NCBI GenBank assembly: GCA_937927885.1
Contig: CALEZJ010000455.1
Span: forward strand, 1 to 5,607
Reading direction: 5' to 3'
DNA length: 5,607 bases
Source: an uncultured Paracoccaceae bacterium
Lineage (GTDB): Bacteria; Pseudomonadota; Alphaproteobacteria; Rhodobacterales; Rhodobacteraceae
Positions within the stretch are counted from its first letter, which is position 1. Each line of letters begins with the position of its first letter. Made by a program: the position numbers and the translations under genes. Below, piece after piece: positions 1-5,432 of this stretch. Under the pieces are notes generated by a model. The model was not told the DNA's origin and did not search any database. It saw only the letters and a program-made list of their open reading frames with translations.

Positions 1-530
1 CCGCCGATGTCGTTGCCCTGCGCCAGCGCGCCGATCCCCGCCATCACCGCCACCCCCGCCCCGCCCGACGATCCCCCGGCGCTGAGGCCCGGGTGCCAGG
101 GGTTCAGCGTGCGGCCAAAGAGCGGGTTGTCGGTGTCGACGCGATAGGAAAACTCCGGCGTGTTGGTGCGCCCGATCACCACCGCACCGGCGTCCAGAAG
201 GTGTCGCACCAGCGGTGCATCGCGGGGCGCGATCCAGTCCTTCAGTGCGGGCACGCCGTTCGAGGTGGCTTGCCCCTCCTGATCGACGTTGATCTTGATC
301 GTCACCGGCACGCCATGCAGCGGGCCGCGCGGGGTCCCTGCCGCATCGAGGGCGCGCGCGCGCTCCAGCGCCTGAGGCGTGAGGTCGACCACCACCGCGT
401 TCAGGCCCGGGTTGACCGCGTGCATCCGGTCCAGCGCGGCGCTTGTGGCCTCGGTCGCGCTGATCTGGCGGCTGCGGGTCAGCGCGGCCAGATCGCGGGC
501 GGGCAGTTGCCAAAGGGGAATGTCGGCCAT
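1..530 (-). CDS. Amidase-signature family hydrolase, N-terminal part (cut by window edge)
   Basis: The reading frame starts at ATG 530-528 and runs off the left edge after about 177 residues; family members usually have 430-500. The start is supported by GAGGG at 539-535, four bases upstream. It encodes MADIPLWQLPARDLAALTR, a typical amidase N-terminus. The HGVPVTIK segment supplies the catalytic lysine (K79), and GRTNTPEFS (residues 120-128) is also typical. The glycine/serine-rich signature SAGGSSGGAG (150-159) contains the cis-serine (S154). The fragment ends in GNDIGG, just before the expected nucleophilic serine. Known for the family: Ser-cisSer-Lys hydrolysis of amide bonds. The exact substrate cannot be told, and it could be annotated as a GatA-like amidase although it need not act in tRNA amidation. 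It lies 79 nt downstream of the DoxX gene on the same strand, so read-through is possible, but nothing ties it functionally to the metallophore operon. Confidence 0.93.
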   Translation of the reverse strand, partial: MADIPLWQLPARDLAALTRSRQISATEATSAALDRMHAVNPGLNAVVVDLTPQALERARALDAAGTPRGPLHGVPVTIKINVDQEGQATSNGVPALKDWIAPRDAPLVRHLLDAGAVVIGRTNTPEFSYRVDTDNPLFGRTLNPWHPGLSAGGSSGGAGVAVMAGIGALAQGNDIG

Positions 531-609
531 GGTGCCCTCGGTGTCGGGGGGCGCAGGTTAGGCGGCGGCAATCCCTGGGGCAAGCCGGGTTTGCGCATCC
601 GGGGTACGG
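531..609. other. Intergenic gap between the DoxX gene and the amidase gene
   Basis: This 79-nt spacer on the minus strand carries the amidase Shine-Dalgarno GAGGG (539-535). I found no convincing rho-independent terminator: the best inverted repeats are 4-5 bp and lack a T-run. No clear promoter was seen either, so whether the amidase is part of the upstream transcript is open. Confidence 0.5.
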
Positions 610-1044
610 TCAGCGATCCAGCCCCAGCGCGCGATCGAGCGACAGGCGGCCCGGGCCATAGGCGGCGACCGTCAGCAGGCTGGCGGCCCACAGGCCATGC
701 ACGCCCCAGGCGCCCGGAAAGACGAAGATCTGGATCACGGCGGTCAGGACCACAAGCCCCAGCGCGGCGATCCGGCTGGCGAGGCCCAGCGCCAGCAGCA
801 CCGGCAGGACGTGCTCGGCCAGCGTGGCCAGAACCGCGGCCCAGGTCGAGGGGATCAGCGGCAGGGCATAGACCTGATCGAACAGGAACCAGGTCGAATC
901 GGTGATGGTCAGGCCATCGACCTTGGTGCGCGCCGATTGCCAGAAGACCCAGGCGACGAACAGCCGCGCCGCCAGTTGTACAAGGTCGGCCGGGATCAGC
1001 CGTGCGGCGAGAGTATTGGCGGCGCGCAGGGCGTCTTGGATCAT
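610..1044 (-). CDS. DoxX-family membrane protein, last gene of the bufferin-type operon
   Basis: This 144-residue protein has about four hydrophobic segments, near residues 21-38, 64-88, 91-110 and 113-130, which matches DoxX proteins in length and layout. Family-like motifs are [11 protein letters not shown] (34-44) after the first helix, [13 protein letters not shown] (76-88) with a conserved acidic residue (E77), and [12 protein letters not shown] (113-124). The start codon overlaps the stop of the DUF2063 gene as ATGA at 1044-1041, a classic sign of translational coupling. Known: DoxX-like proteins (HvfD in Haemophilus) recur at the end of DUF2282-DUF692-DUF2063 operons. Their role there is not firmly established; inner-membrane quinone or redox functions have been proposed for other DoxX proteins. 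Inference: it serves the same metallophore pathway, perhaps in redox support or export at the inner membrane. Confidence 0.9.
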   Translation of the reverse strand: MIQDALRAANTLAARLIPADLVQLAARLFVAWVFWQSARTKVDGLTITDSTWFLFDQVYALPLIPSTWAAVLATLAEHVLPVLLALGLASRIAALGLVVLTAVIQIFVFPGAWGVHGLWAASLLTVAAYGPGRLSLDRALGLDR

Positions 1045-1760
1045 GGAAGCTCTCCCACAGTGGCGATGAGGCGGTGGCGGATCAAGAGCGCCAGCACGGG
1101 CGTGGGGTCCGAGGTGGCGGCGCTTGCCAGCGGCCGGCCCTGCAAAAGCGCGGTCAGGGTGGCGTGTTGCGCCGGTGCGAGGGGTTCGACCACCACGGCA
1201 AGGCCGGGGTCACGCGCGATCAGGGCGTGTTGCGGCCCACCGGGCAGCGGGGCGGGGGTGGCGCCGGGCTGGTTGGCCTGCCAGATCGCCAGCGCGGGGA
1301 AAGGGCTGGCGAAGGCCTGCACCGAGGGCGCGAGGCCCAGCACCAGCCGCGCGGGATCGGCGCGGGTCAGCGCGGCGGGGTCGATCATCGGCGCATCGGC
1401 GGCGTGACAGGCCAGACCGCGCAGCCATTCCAGCCGCGCCACATCCGGCAGATAGGGCAGCCCGGCAACCGGGGGAAAGCGGGCGAGGAAGGCGGCAAAG
1501 TCCTGCCCCCAGTCCAGCAGCACCGCCGAGGCCGGGGGATGCGTGGCGGCAAAGACCCGCCCCATCGCGGCAAAGAAAGGCGCGCCGACCAGCCGCTCGA
1601 CCACCGGGAACCGGGCGGCCAGCGCGCGCACCAGCCCGTGCTGGACAGTGTTGCGATAGGCCGAAAAACGCTGTGGATCCAACCCCCGTGGCGCCTCCCT
1701 TGTCCAGAGGCCGGCGTGAAAGGCCGCCTCGAAACCGGCGTGGTCAGGCGGCAGCGACAT
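1041..1760 (-). CDS. bufC: DUF2063 (BufC/HvfC-type) partner of the MNIO enzyme
   Basis: This 239-residue soluble protein has the DUF2063 N-terminal domain: [10 protein letters not shown] (10-19), the [21 protein letters not shown] stretch (31-51), the [15 protein letters not shown] region (62-76) and [12 protein letters not shown] (101-112). A less conserved C-terminal half (about 125-239) follows. Known: DUF2063-type proteins act with DUF692 iron oxidases, recognising the precursor peptide and presenting it for cysteine modification. The gene begins at ATG 1760-1758 inside the end of the MNIO gene (17-nt overlap), with GAGGTG just upstream as ribosome site. It ends in a 4-nt overlap with the DoxX gene. 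The overlaps imply tightly coupled expression and roughly equal amounts of enzyme and partner. Function is assigned from family and context. Confidence 0.93.
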   Translation of the reverse strand: MSLPPDHAGFEAAFHAGLWTREAPRGLDPQRFSAYRNTVQHGLVRALAARFPVVERLVGAPFFAAMGRVFAATHPPASAVLLDWGQDFAAFLARFPPVAGLPYLPDVARLEWLRGLACHAADAPMIDPAALTRADPARLVLGLAPSVQAFASPFPALAIWQANQPGATPAPLPGGPQHALIARDPGLAVVVEPLAPAQHATLTALLQGRPLASAATSDPTPVLALLIRHRLIATVGELP

Positions 1761-2595
1761 GGCGCACCTCGTGCAGAAGGGTCTCGGCGCGGGCGGCCTC
1801 GGCGCGCAGGGTGGCGAAATCGGGCACGTCGTTGTCCCATTCGATCAGCGTGGGCAGCGGGCCGGTGCGCGCCAGCACCCGGGCGAACAGGTCCCAGACC
1901 GGATCGGCCACCGGGCGCGCATGGCTGTCGATCAACAGCGGCGGACCCGGCTGGGCATCGACCTCGTGCCCGGCCAGATGGATCTCGCCCACGGCCTCCA
2001 GCGGGAAACCCTCCAGATAGGCCAAGGGATCGAAACCATGGTTGGTGGCGCTGACGAAAACGTTGTTCACATCCAGCAACAGCCCGCAGCCGGTGCGCCG
2101 GGCGATGGCGCGCAGGAACTCCACCTCGGGCCAGGTGCTGGTGGCAAAGGTGACATAGGTAGCGGGGTTTTCCAGCAGCAGGCGGCGGCCCAACCTGTCT
2201 TGCACCTGATCGACATGGGCGCAGACGGTCGCCAGCGTCTCGTCCGTATAGGGCAGCGGCAGCAGGTCGTTCAGCCAGGCCGCCCCATGCGAGGACCAGG
2301 CCAGGTGCTCGGAGAAACTCTCGGGCTGGTGACGCTCCAGCAGGGTCTCCAGCCGGGCCAGATGGTCCGGGTCCAGGGGCCCCGCACCGCCGATCGACAG
2401 GCCGACGCCATGCACCGACAGCGCGTGGTCCCGGTGCAGCCGCTCCAGCATCGCATGGGGGGCACCGCCCGCGCCCATGTAATTCTCGGCATGGACCTCG
2501 AAGAACCCCAGCGCGCCGGGGGCGTCAAGGGCATCCTGATAATGCTGCGGCTTGAATCCCAGACCGGCGCGGGCGGGCAGGCAGGAGCGGATCAT
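1744..2595 (-). CDS. bufB: DUF692 multinuclear non-heme iron oxidase (MNIO), BufB/HvfB type
   Basis: This 283-residue TIM-barrel-type enzyme of the DUF692/MbnB family has its polar and metal-ligand motifs in order: EVHAENYM (33-40), [10 protein letters not shown] (61-70), SEHLAW (95-100), [10 protein letters not shown] (139-148), [13 protein letters not shown] (175-187), [10 protein letters not shown] (204-213), DSHARPV (223-229) and IEWDND (251-256). Together they supply the His, Glu, Asp and Asn residues expected around a multi-iron site, with no key residue visibly lost. Known: these O2-dependent enzymes, with a DUF2063-type partner, modify cysteines of precursor peptides (thiooxazole/oxazolone chemistry) to make copper-binding products. 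I chose ATG 2595-2593 because GAGG at 2605-2602 sits six bases upstream. A GTG 33 nt further upstream falls inside a strong hairpin and would add 11 unconserved-looking residues. The gene lies 58 nt after the precursor gene, whose cysteines are its likely substrate. Confidence 0.95.
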   Translation of the reverse strand: MIRSCLPARAGLGFKPQHYQDALDAPGALGFFEVHAENYMGAGGAPHAMLERLHRDHALSVHGVGLSIGGAGPLDPDHLARLETLLERHQPESFSEHLAWSSHGAAWLNDLLPLPYTDETLATVCAHVDQVQDRLGRRLLLENPATYVTFATSTWPEVEFLRAIARRTGCGLLLDVNNVFVSATNHGFDPLAYLEGFPLEAVGEIHLAGHEVDAQPGPPLLIDSHARPVADPVWDLFARVLARTGPLPTLIEWDNDVPDFATLRAEAARAETLLHEVRHVAAA

Positions 2596-2605
2596 GGCGA
2601 ACCTC
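2596..2605 (-). promoter_or_regulatory. Ribosome binding site deciding the MNIO start
   Basis: GAGG on the minus strand (2605-2602) is followed by a six-base spacer and ATG. It lies outside the hairpin at 2616-2643, so it stays accessible, whereas the alternative GTG start at 2628-2626 is in the hairpin loop/stem. Confidence 0.7.
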
Positions 2606-2615
2606 GCGAAAGGGG

Positions 2616-2643
2616 GCCGCCCCGGCACCCGGGCCAGGGCGGC
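2616..2643 (-). repeat. Strong intercistronic hairpin between bufA1 and bufB
   Basis: On the minus-strand RNA, GCCGCCCTGGC (2643-2633) pairs with GCCGGGGCGGC (2626-2616) around the six-base loop CCGGGT. This gives 11 bp, ten Watson-Crick and one T-G wobble. It begins 10 nt after the bufA1 stop and ends 20 nt before the bufB start. It is followed by CCCCCTTTC, not a proper T-run, so it is more likely an attenuating or 3'-end-stabilising element than a full terminator. That role is inference. Confidence 0.75.
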
Positions 2644-2653
2644 ACGGGGTCGG

Positions 2654-3028
2654 TTACATCATCACGGGCATGTAGGTGGCGGCGACCGCGGGATCGAGTC
2701 CCGCAGGCAGGTCGCGGTTCACGCCGGGGCCATAGCTGCCGGCATCCAGCATGGCCTGCGTCACGCCCATGCGGGCATGGCCCATGCCATCGGCGGGCAG
2801 TTCCATCGTGGCGCAGGTGCCGGCGGGGACCATCTTCCAGGCGTTGCCCTGAAAATCCAGCACCGACGAGCCGGCGCAGCTCGTGCCCGGGCCGGCGGCG
2901 CAATCGTTCTGGCCGGCCAGCGACACGCCATAGCAGCGCTCCATCTCTTGCGCGGTGGCGGTGGTGGCGGCGCCCATGGCCAGGGCGGCGGCAATCGAGG
3001 CCGCGAGGATCGGCGTGGTCTTGGTCAT
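2654..3028 (-). CDS. bufA1: DUF2282/BufA1-type secreted RiPP precursor (bufferin-like copper-binding peptide)
   Basis: This is a 124-residue precursor. Residues 1-26 form a Sec signal peptide: basic start MTKTT, hydrophobic core, and likely cleavage after ATA (24-26) to give QEMERCYG. The mature part has the DUF2282 pattern: [18 protein letters not shown] (29-46), SCAG (50-53), then [13 protein letters not shown] (60-72). Its four cysteines are C32, C43, C51 and C72. Known: in bufferins, some of the cysteines become sulfur heterocycles made by the DUF692 enzyme, and the exported product sequesters copper. Which ones are modified here cannot be read from DNA. After C72 there is a 52-residue tail with seven Met and one His. 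The start at ATG 3028-3026 is supported by GGGAGAGA (3041-3034) and by the complete signal peptide. It is the first gene of the leftward operon and is preceded by an ECF-type promoter. Confidence 0.94.
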   Translation of the reverse strand: MTKTTPILAASIAAALAMGAATTATAQEMERCYGVSLAGQNDCAAGPGTSCAGSSVLDFQGNAWKMVPAGTCATMELPADGMGHARMGVTQAMLDAGSYGPGVNRDLPAGLDPAVAATYMPVMM

Positions 3029-3044
3029 CTGGGTCTCTCCCGTT

Positions 3045-3072
3045 GCAGGCCCCGCATCCGTTGCGGGCCTGC
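3045..3072 (-). repeat. Hairpin in the 5' leader of bufA1
   Basis: On the minus-strand RNA, GCAGGCCCGCA (3072-3062) pairs with TGCGGGGCCTGC (3056-3045) around the loop ACGGA. The stem is 11 bp with a single bulged G. It lies between the predicted ECF promoter and the ribosome site GGGAGAGA (3041-3034), so the transcript would begin at or within a nucleotide or two of the stem. A role in mRNA stability or translation control is inferred. Confidence 0.75.
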
Positions 3073-3079
3073 CAGACAG

Positions 3080-3105
3080 GACGAGGGGCCGCGGCCCTTC
3101 GTTAC
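3080..3105 (-). promoter_or_regulatory. Predicted ECF sigma (SigF-type) promoter of the bufferin operon
   Basis: The minus strand reads GTAACG (3105-3100), 16 bases, then CGTC (3083-3080). This resembles the Caulobacter SigF consensus as I recall it (GTAACC, 16-nt spacer, CGAA) and matches the motif facing the other way at 3163-3188. The expected transcript start is near 3073-3074, giving a leader of about 45 nt for bufA1. Confidence 0.72.
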
Positions 3106-3162
3106 CGACCTCACGCAGCCGTGACATCGCGGGTTTTTTGGTCGATCTTGGGCGCGCGGGGT

Positions 3163-3188
3163 GTAACAACCACCCGGCGATCAGCGTA
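3163..3188 (+). promoter_or_regulatory. Predicted ECF autoregulatory promoter of sigF-nrsF
   Basis: The plus strand reads GTAACA (3163-3168), 16 bases, then CGTA (3185-3188). It has the same -35 core, spacer length and CGT -10 core as the divergent promoter at 3080-3105. This implies that the sigma factor transcribes its own operon. The expected start near 3194-3196 is only a few bases before the GTG at 3200. The 57 bp between the two -35 elements (3106-3162), which include a run of six T at 3134-3139, show no other site I can name. Confidence 0.7.
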
Positions 3189-3199
3189 GGGGCCCTTGT

Positions 3200-3748
3200 G
3201 TGCGTGATACCGAAAGCGTGTCCTGGGAAGAGCTGATGCGCGCGGCGAACCGGGGCGACGGGCGGGCCTATGCCCGCCTCCTGACCGAGGTGACGCCGGT
3301 GGTGCGCGGCATCGCGCGGGCGCGCGGCGCCGCGCTGGGTGCCGACGGATGCGAGGATGTGGTGCAGGACGTGTTGCTGACCCTTCACCTGAAGCGCCAG
3401 AGCTGGCGCGAGGACGCGCCCCTGCGTCCCTGGCTTTACGCGATCACCCGCAACAAGGTCATCGACGCCTTTCGCGCGCGCGGTCAGCGCGTGACCCTGC
3501 CGGTCGAGGATCTGGCCGAGGTTCTGGCCGCGCCCGAGGGGCCGGACCCGCTGGAGGCGCGCGACATGGAACGGGTGATCGGGCGGCTGGACCCCCGGTC
3601 GGCCGAGATCCTCCGCGCCATCGGCATCGCGGGCGACAGCACGGCCGAGGTGGGCGCGCGGCTGGGCCTGAGCGAGGGCGCCGTGCGGGTGGCGCTGCAC
3701 CGGGCCTTCAAGGCGTTGAAACGCCTACGCGAAAGGATGATCGAATGA
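3200..3748 (+). CDS. sigF: ECF-family RNA polymerase sigma factor, SigF type
   Basis: This 182-residue protein has only the two core sigma-70 domains. Region 2 spans about 9-95: [20 protein letters not shown] at the start, [11 protein letters not shown] (53-63) for core binding, and [16 protein letters not shown] (77-92) for -10 recognition. Region 4 spans about 126-180, with the helix-turn-helix [23 protein letters not shown] around 147-169. The length is normal for ECF factors. Its neighbour on the same strand is a DUF1109 membrane anti-sigma, the partner of Caulobacter SigF (I believe group ECF16), which answers heavy-metal stress. The start is uncertain. GTG 3200 is the longest choice but has almost no leader if the predicted promoter is right. 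GTG 3218 would also keep the WEELMRAA helix, whereas ATG 3236 would cut into it. It probably controls the divergent metallophore operon. Confidence 0.93.
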   Translation: MRDTESVSWEELMRAANRGDGRAYARLLTEVTPVVRGIARARGAALGADGCEDVVQDVLLTLHLKRQSWREDAPLRPWLYAITRNKVIDAFRARGQRVTLPVEDLAEVLAAPEGPDPLEARDMERVIGRLDPRSAEILRAIGIAGDSTAEVGARLGLSEGAVRVALHRAFKALKRLRERMIE

Positions 3749-3753
3749 GGAGG
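3748..3753 (+). promoter_or_regulatory. Ribosome binding site of the anti-sigma gene
   Basis: AGGAGG begins on the last base of the sigF stop codon and is followed by a five-base spacer and ATG 3759. This near-perfect site suggests anti-sigma synthesis is at least as efficient as that of the sigma factor, whose own start has no clear Shine-Dalgarno. Confidence 0.75.
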
Positions 3754-3758
3754 CGAGC

Positions 3759-4388
3759 ATGAAGACCGCCGCGCTGATCGCGGCTCTGGCGGCGGACGCC
3801 ACCCCGCGCGCCGGTGTCGGGGGGCGGATGCTGCGGGCGCTGGTGCCCGCACTGGCACTGTCGGCGCTGGCGCTGGTGCTGCTGTGGGGGCCACGCGCGG
3901 GACTGGCCGGGGTGCTGGCCTCGCCCCTGGTGGTCAAGACGCTCTTGCCGCTGGGACTGGCGCTGCCCGCGCTGGCGCTGGTGCGCCGGCTGGCCCGGCC
4001 CGAGGCGCAGGGCGGCCTGCCGGGCGCCGTGCTGGCGGGGCTCGCGGCGTTGCTGGCGCTGGCCTATGCCCTGGCCCTGGCCCGGCAGGGCTGGGCCGAG
4101 GCGGCGGCCCAATGGTGGGGCCTCAGCACGCTGACCTGCCTTCTGTCGGTGCCGCTGCTGGCGCTGGCGCCGCTGGCGGGGGGGCTTTGGGCCCTGCGCG
4201 CCGGGGCCCCGGCGCATCCGGCGCGCGCCGGGGCGGCGGCGGGGCTTCTGGCTGCGCTGGCCTCGGCCGCGATCTACACCCTGCATTGCCCCGAGGATTC
4301 GCCGCTGTATCTGCCGGTCTACGCGCTGGCGATGCTGCCGGTGGTCGCGGCCGGCGCCCTTCTGGGCGGGCGCCTGCTGCGCTGGTAA
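3759..4388 (+). CDS. nrsF: DUF1109 membrane anti-sigma factor, NrsF type
   Basis: This 209-residue protein is extremely hydrophobic, with about six membrane segments (near 25-43, 55-76, 87-107, 121-147, 158-175 and 186-206). A short cytoplasmic N-terminus (1-22) could hold the sigma factor. It has exactly two cysteines: C127 in GLSTLTCLLSVPL and C177 in IYTLHCPEDSPLYLP. Both lie in the segments most like DUF1109/NrsF, whose two conserved cysteines are needed for metal-stress sensing in Caulobacter. Inference: at rest the protein keeps SigF at the inner membrane, and metal or oxidative attack on the cysteine pair releases it. The gene starts 10 nt after sigF with an ideal AGGAGG. Its stop is 15 nt from the stop of the convergent pirin gene. 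The symbol is by homology. Confidence 0.88.
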   Translation: MKTAALIAALAADATPRAGVGGRMLRALVPALALSALALVLLWGPRAGLAGVLASPLVVKTLLPLGLALPALALVRRLARPEAQGGLPGAVLAGLAALLALAYALALARQGWAEAAAQWWGLSTLTCLLSVPLLALAPLAGGLWALRAGAPAHPARAGAAAGLLAALASAAIYTLHCPEDSPLYLPVYALAMLPVVAAGALLGGRLLRW

Positions 4389-4403
4389 CCCGCAGGCCGG
4401 GCG

Positions 4404-5348
4404 TCACGGCGAGGGCACGAACTCGTCGCTGTCGCCGAGCGGCAGGCGAAAGGGCCCGTTTTCCCAGTCGCCGCGCCGCCAGGCCTCCTTGGCCTCCTCG
4501 AGCCGCTCGCGCGAGGACGACACGAAGTTCCACCACAGATGGCGCGGCCCGTTCAGCGTATCCCCGCCGAGCAGCATCAGCCGCGCGCCGATGGGGCCCG
4601 CGGCCAGGGTGATCGCGTCGCCGGGGCGAAAGACCAGCATCTGCCCGGCACCGAACTCCTGCCCGGCCACGGTGATCGACCCTTCGAGCACATGCAGGCC
4701 CCGGTCCTCGTGCCCGTCCGGCATCGGCAGACGCGCGCCGGGATCCAGCCGCGCCTCGGCATAGAAAAGATCACCGAACACCCGGGCCGGCGCCCTCTCG
4801 CCCCAGGCATGGCCCAGGATCAGCCGCACGGTCTTCCCCTCGGCCTGCAACAGCGGCAGGGCCTCGGTCCCGTGATGCTCGAAACTGGGCGCCATCTCCT
4901 CGTGCGTTTCGGGCAGGGCGATCCAGGTCTGCACCCCGAACAGCGACTGCGGCGCGGCGCGGGTGGCTGCGTCGGTGCGTTCGGAATGGGTGATGCCGCG
5001 CCCGGCGATCATCCAGTTCACCGCGCCCGGATCGATGCGCTGATCGGTGCCCAGACTGTCACGGTGGTGAAAATGTCCGCGCAGCAGATAGGTCACCGTC
5101 CCCAGGCCGATATGCGGATGCGGCCGCACGTCGATCCCCTGCCCGGTGACGAAATCCACGGGGCCCATCTGGTCGAAGAACACGAAGGGGCCGACCATCC
5201 GCCGCCCCGGCGCAGGCAGCGCGCGACGAACCTCGAACCCGCCCAGGTCGCGGGCGCGCGGAATGACCAGCGATGCGATCGAGGCAGGATCGGTGGTCAG
5301 CGGGCCTGCGCTCAGCGGATGCGGGTCAAGGGTGGGGTTCCAGCTCAT
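4404..5348 (-). CDS. Pirin-family bicupin protein
   Basis: This 314-residue pirin-like protein has two cupin domains. The N-terminal cupin (about 35-150) carries RPHPHIGLGTVTYLLRG (75-91) and GRGITHSE (117-124). These provide the four metal ligands expected from human pirin: H77, H79, H121 and E123. The C-terminal cupin (about 175-275) includes LHVLEGSITVAGQ and the pirin-type tail segment GPRHLWWNFVSSS (267-279). I chose ATG 5348-5346 because AGGAGG (5359-5354) is five bases upstream and MSWNP begins the recognisable protein; a longer frame back to 5426 has no such support. Known: bacterial pirins are iron-binding, and some have quercetinase activity or affect central metabolism; the substrate here is unknown. 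The gene is convergent with nrsF and probably independent of the metallophore system, although its promoter was not identified. Confidence 0.94.
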   Translation of the reverse strand: MSWNPTLDPHPLSAGPLTTDPASIASLVIPRARDLGGFEVRRALPAPGRRMVGPFVFFDQMGPVDFVTGQGIDVRPHPHIGLGTVTYLLRGHFHHRDSLGTDQRIDPGAVNWMIAGRGITHSERTDAATRAAPQSLFGVQTWIALPETHEEMAPSFEHHGTEALPLLQAEGKTVRLILGHAWGERAPARVFGDLFYAEARLDPGARLPMPDGHEDRGLHVLEGSITVAGQEFGAGQMLVFRPGDAITLAAGPIGARLMLLGGDTLNGPRHLWWNFVSSSRERLEEAKEAWRRGDWENGPFRLPLGDSDEFVPSP

Positions 5349-5432
5349 CGGGGCCTCCTGTGCGGGTCTGCCGTCAAGATGGGCCTTCCGGCGCCGCCAG
5401 AAAAGTCCCGCACCGACGCTGTGCATTGGCGC
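5349..5432 (-). other. Spacer upstream of the pirin gene
   Basis: These 84 nt on the minus strand separate the stop of the edge reading frame from the pirin ATG. They carry the pirin ribosome site AGGAGG (5359-5354). I see no clear promoter or terminator hairpin. Confidence 0.4.

Noticed and set aside
93..2054. Long plus-strand open frames opposite the amidase, DoxX, DUF2063 and MNIO genes
   Set aside because: They are antisense to well-recognised proteins, are Arg/Gly/Pro-rich with no family features, and arise from the high GC content.
2596..2628. GTG at 2628-2626 as an upstream start for the MNIO gene
   Set aside because: It lies inside the strong hairpin, has no ribosome site, and adds residues unlike the family; ATG 2595 has GAGG at the right distance.
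3029..3700. A long minus-strand frame extending the precursor gene upstream to 3700
   Set aside because: It would run through the divergent promoters and antisense to sigF, and would bury the signal peptide in the middle of a protein.
4372..4397. Inverted repeat GCCTGC/GCAGGC spanning the nrsF stop as a bidirectional terminator
   Set aside because: It has only 6 bp, a 14-base loop and no T-run on either strand, so it is too weak to call.
5349..5426. Longer pirin with 26 extra N-terminal residues
   Set aside because: The added segment has no pirin similarity, and the ATG at 5348 has an ideal AGGAGG five bases upstream.
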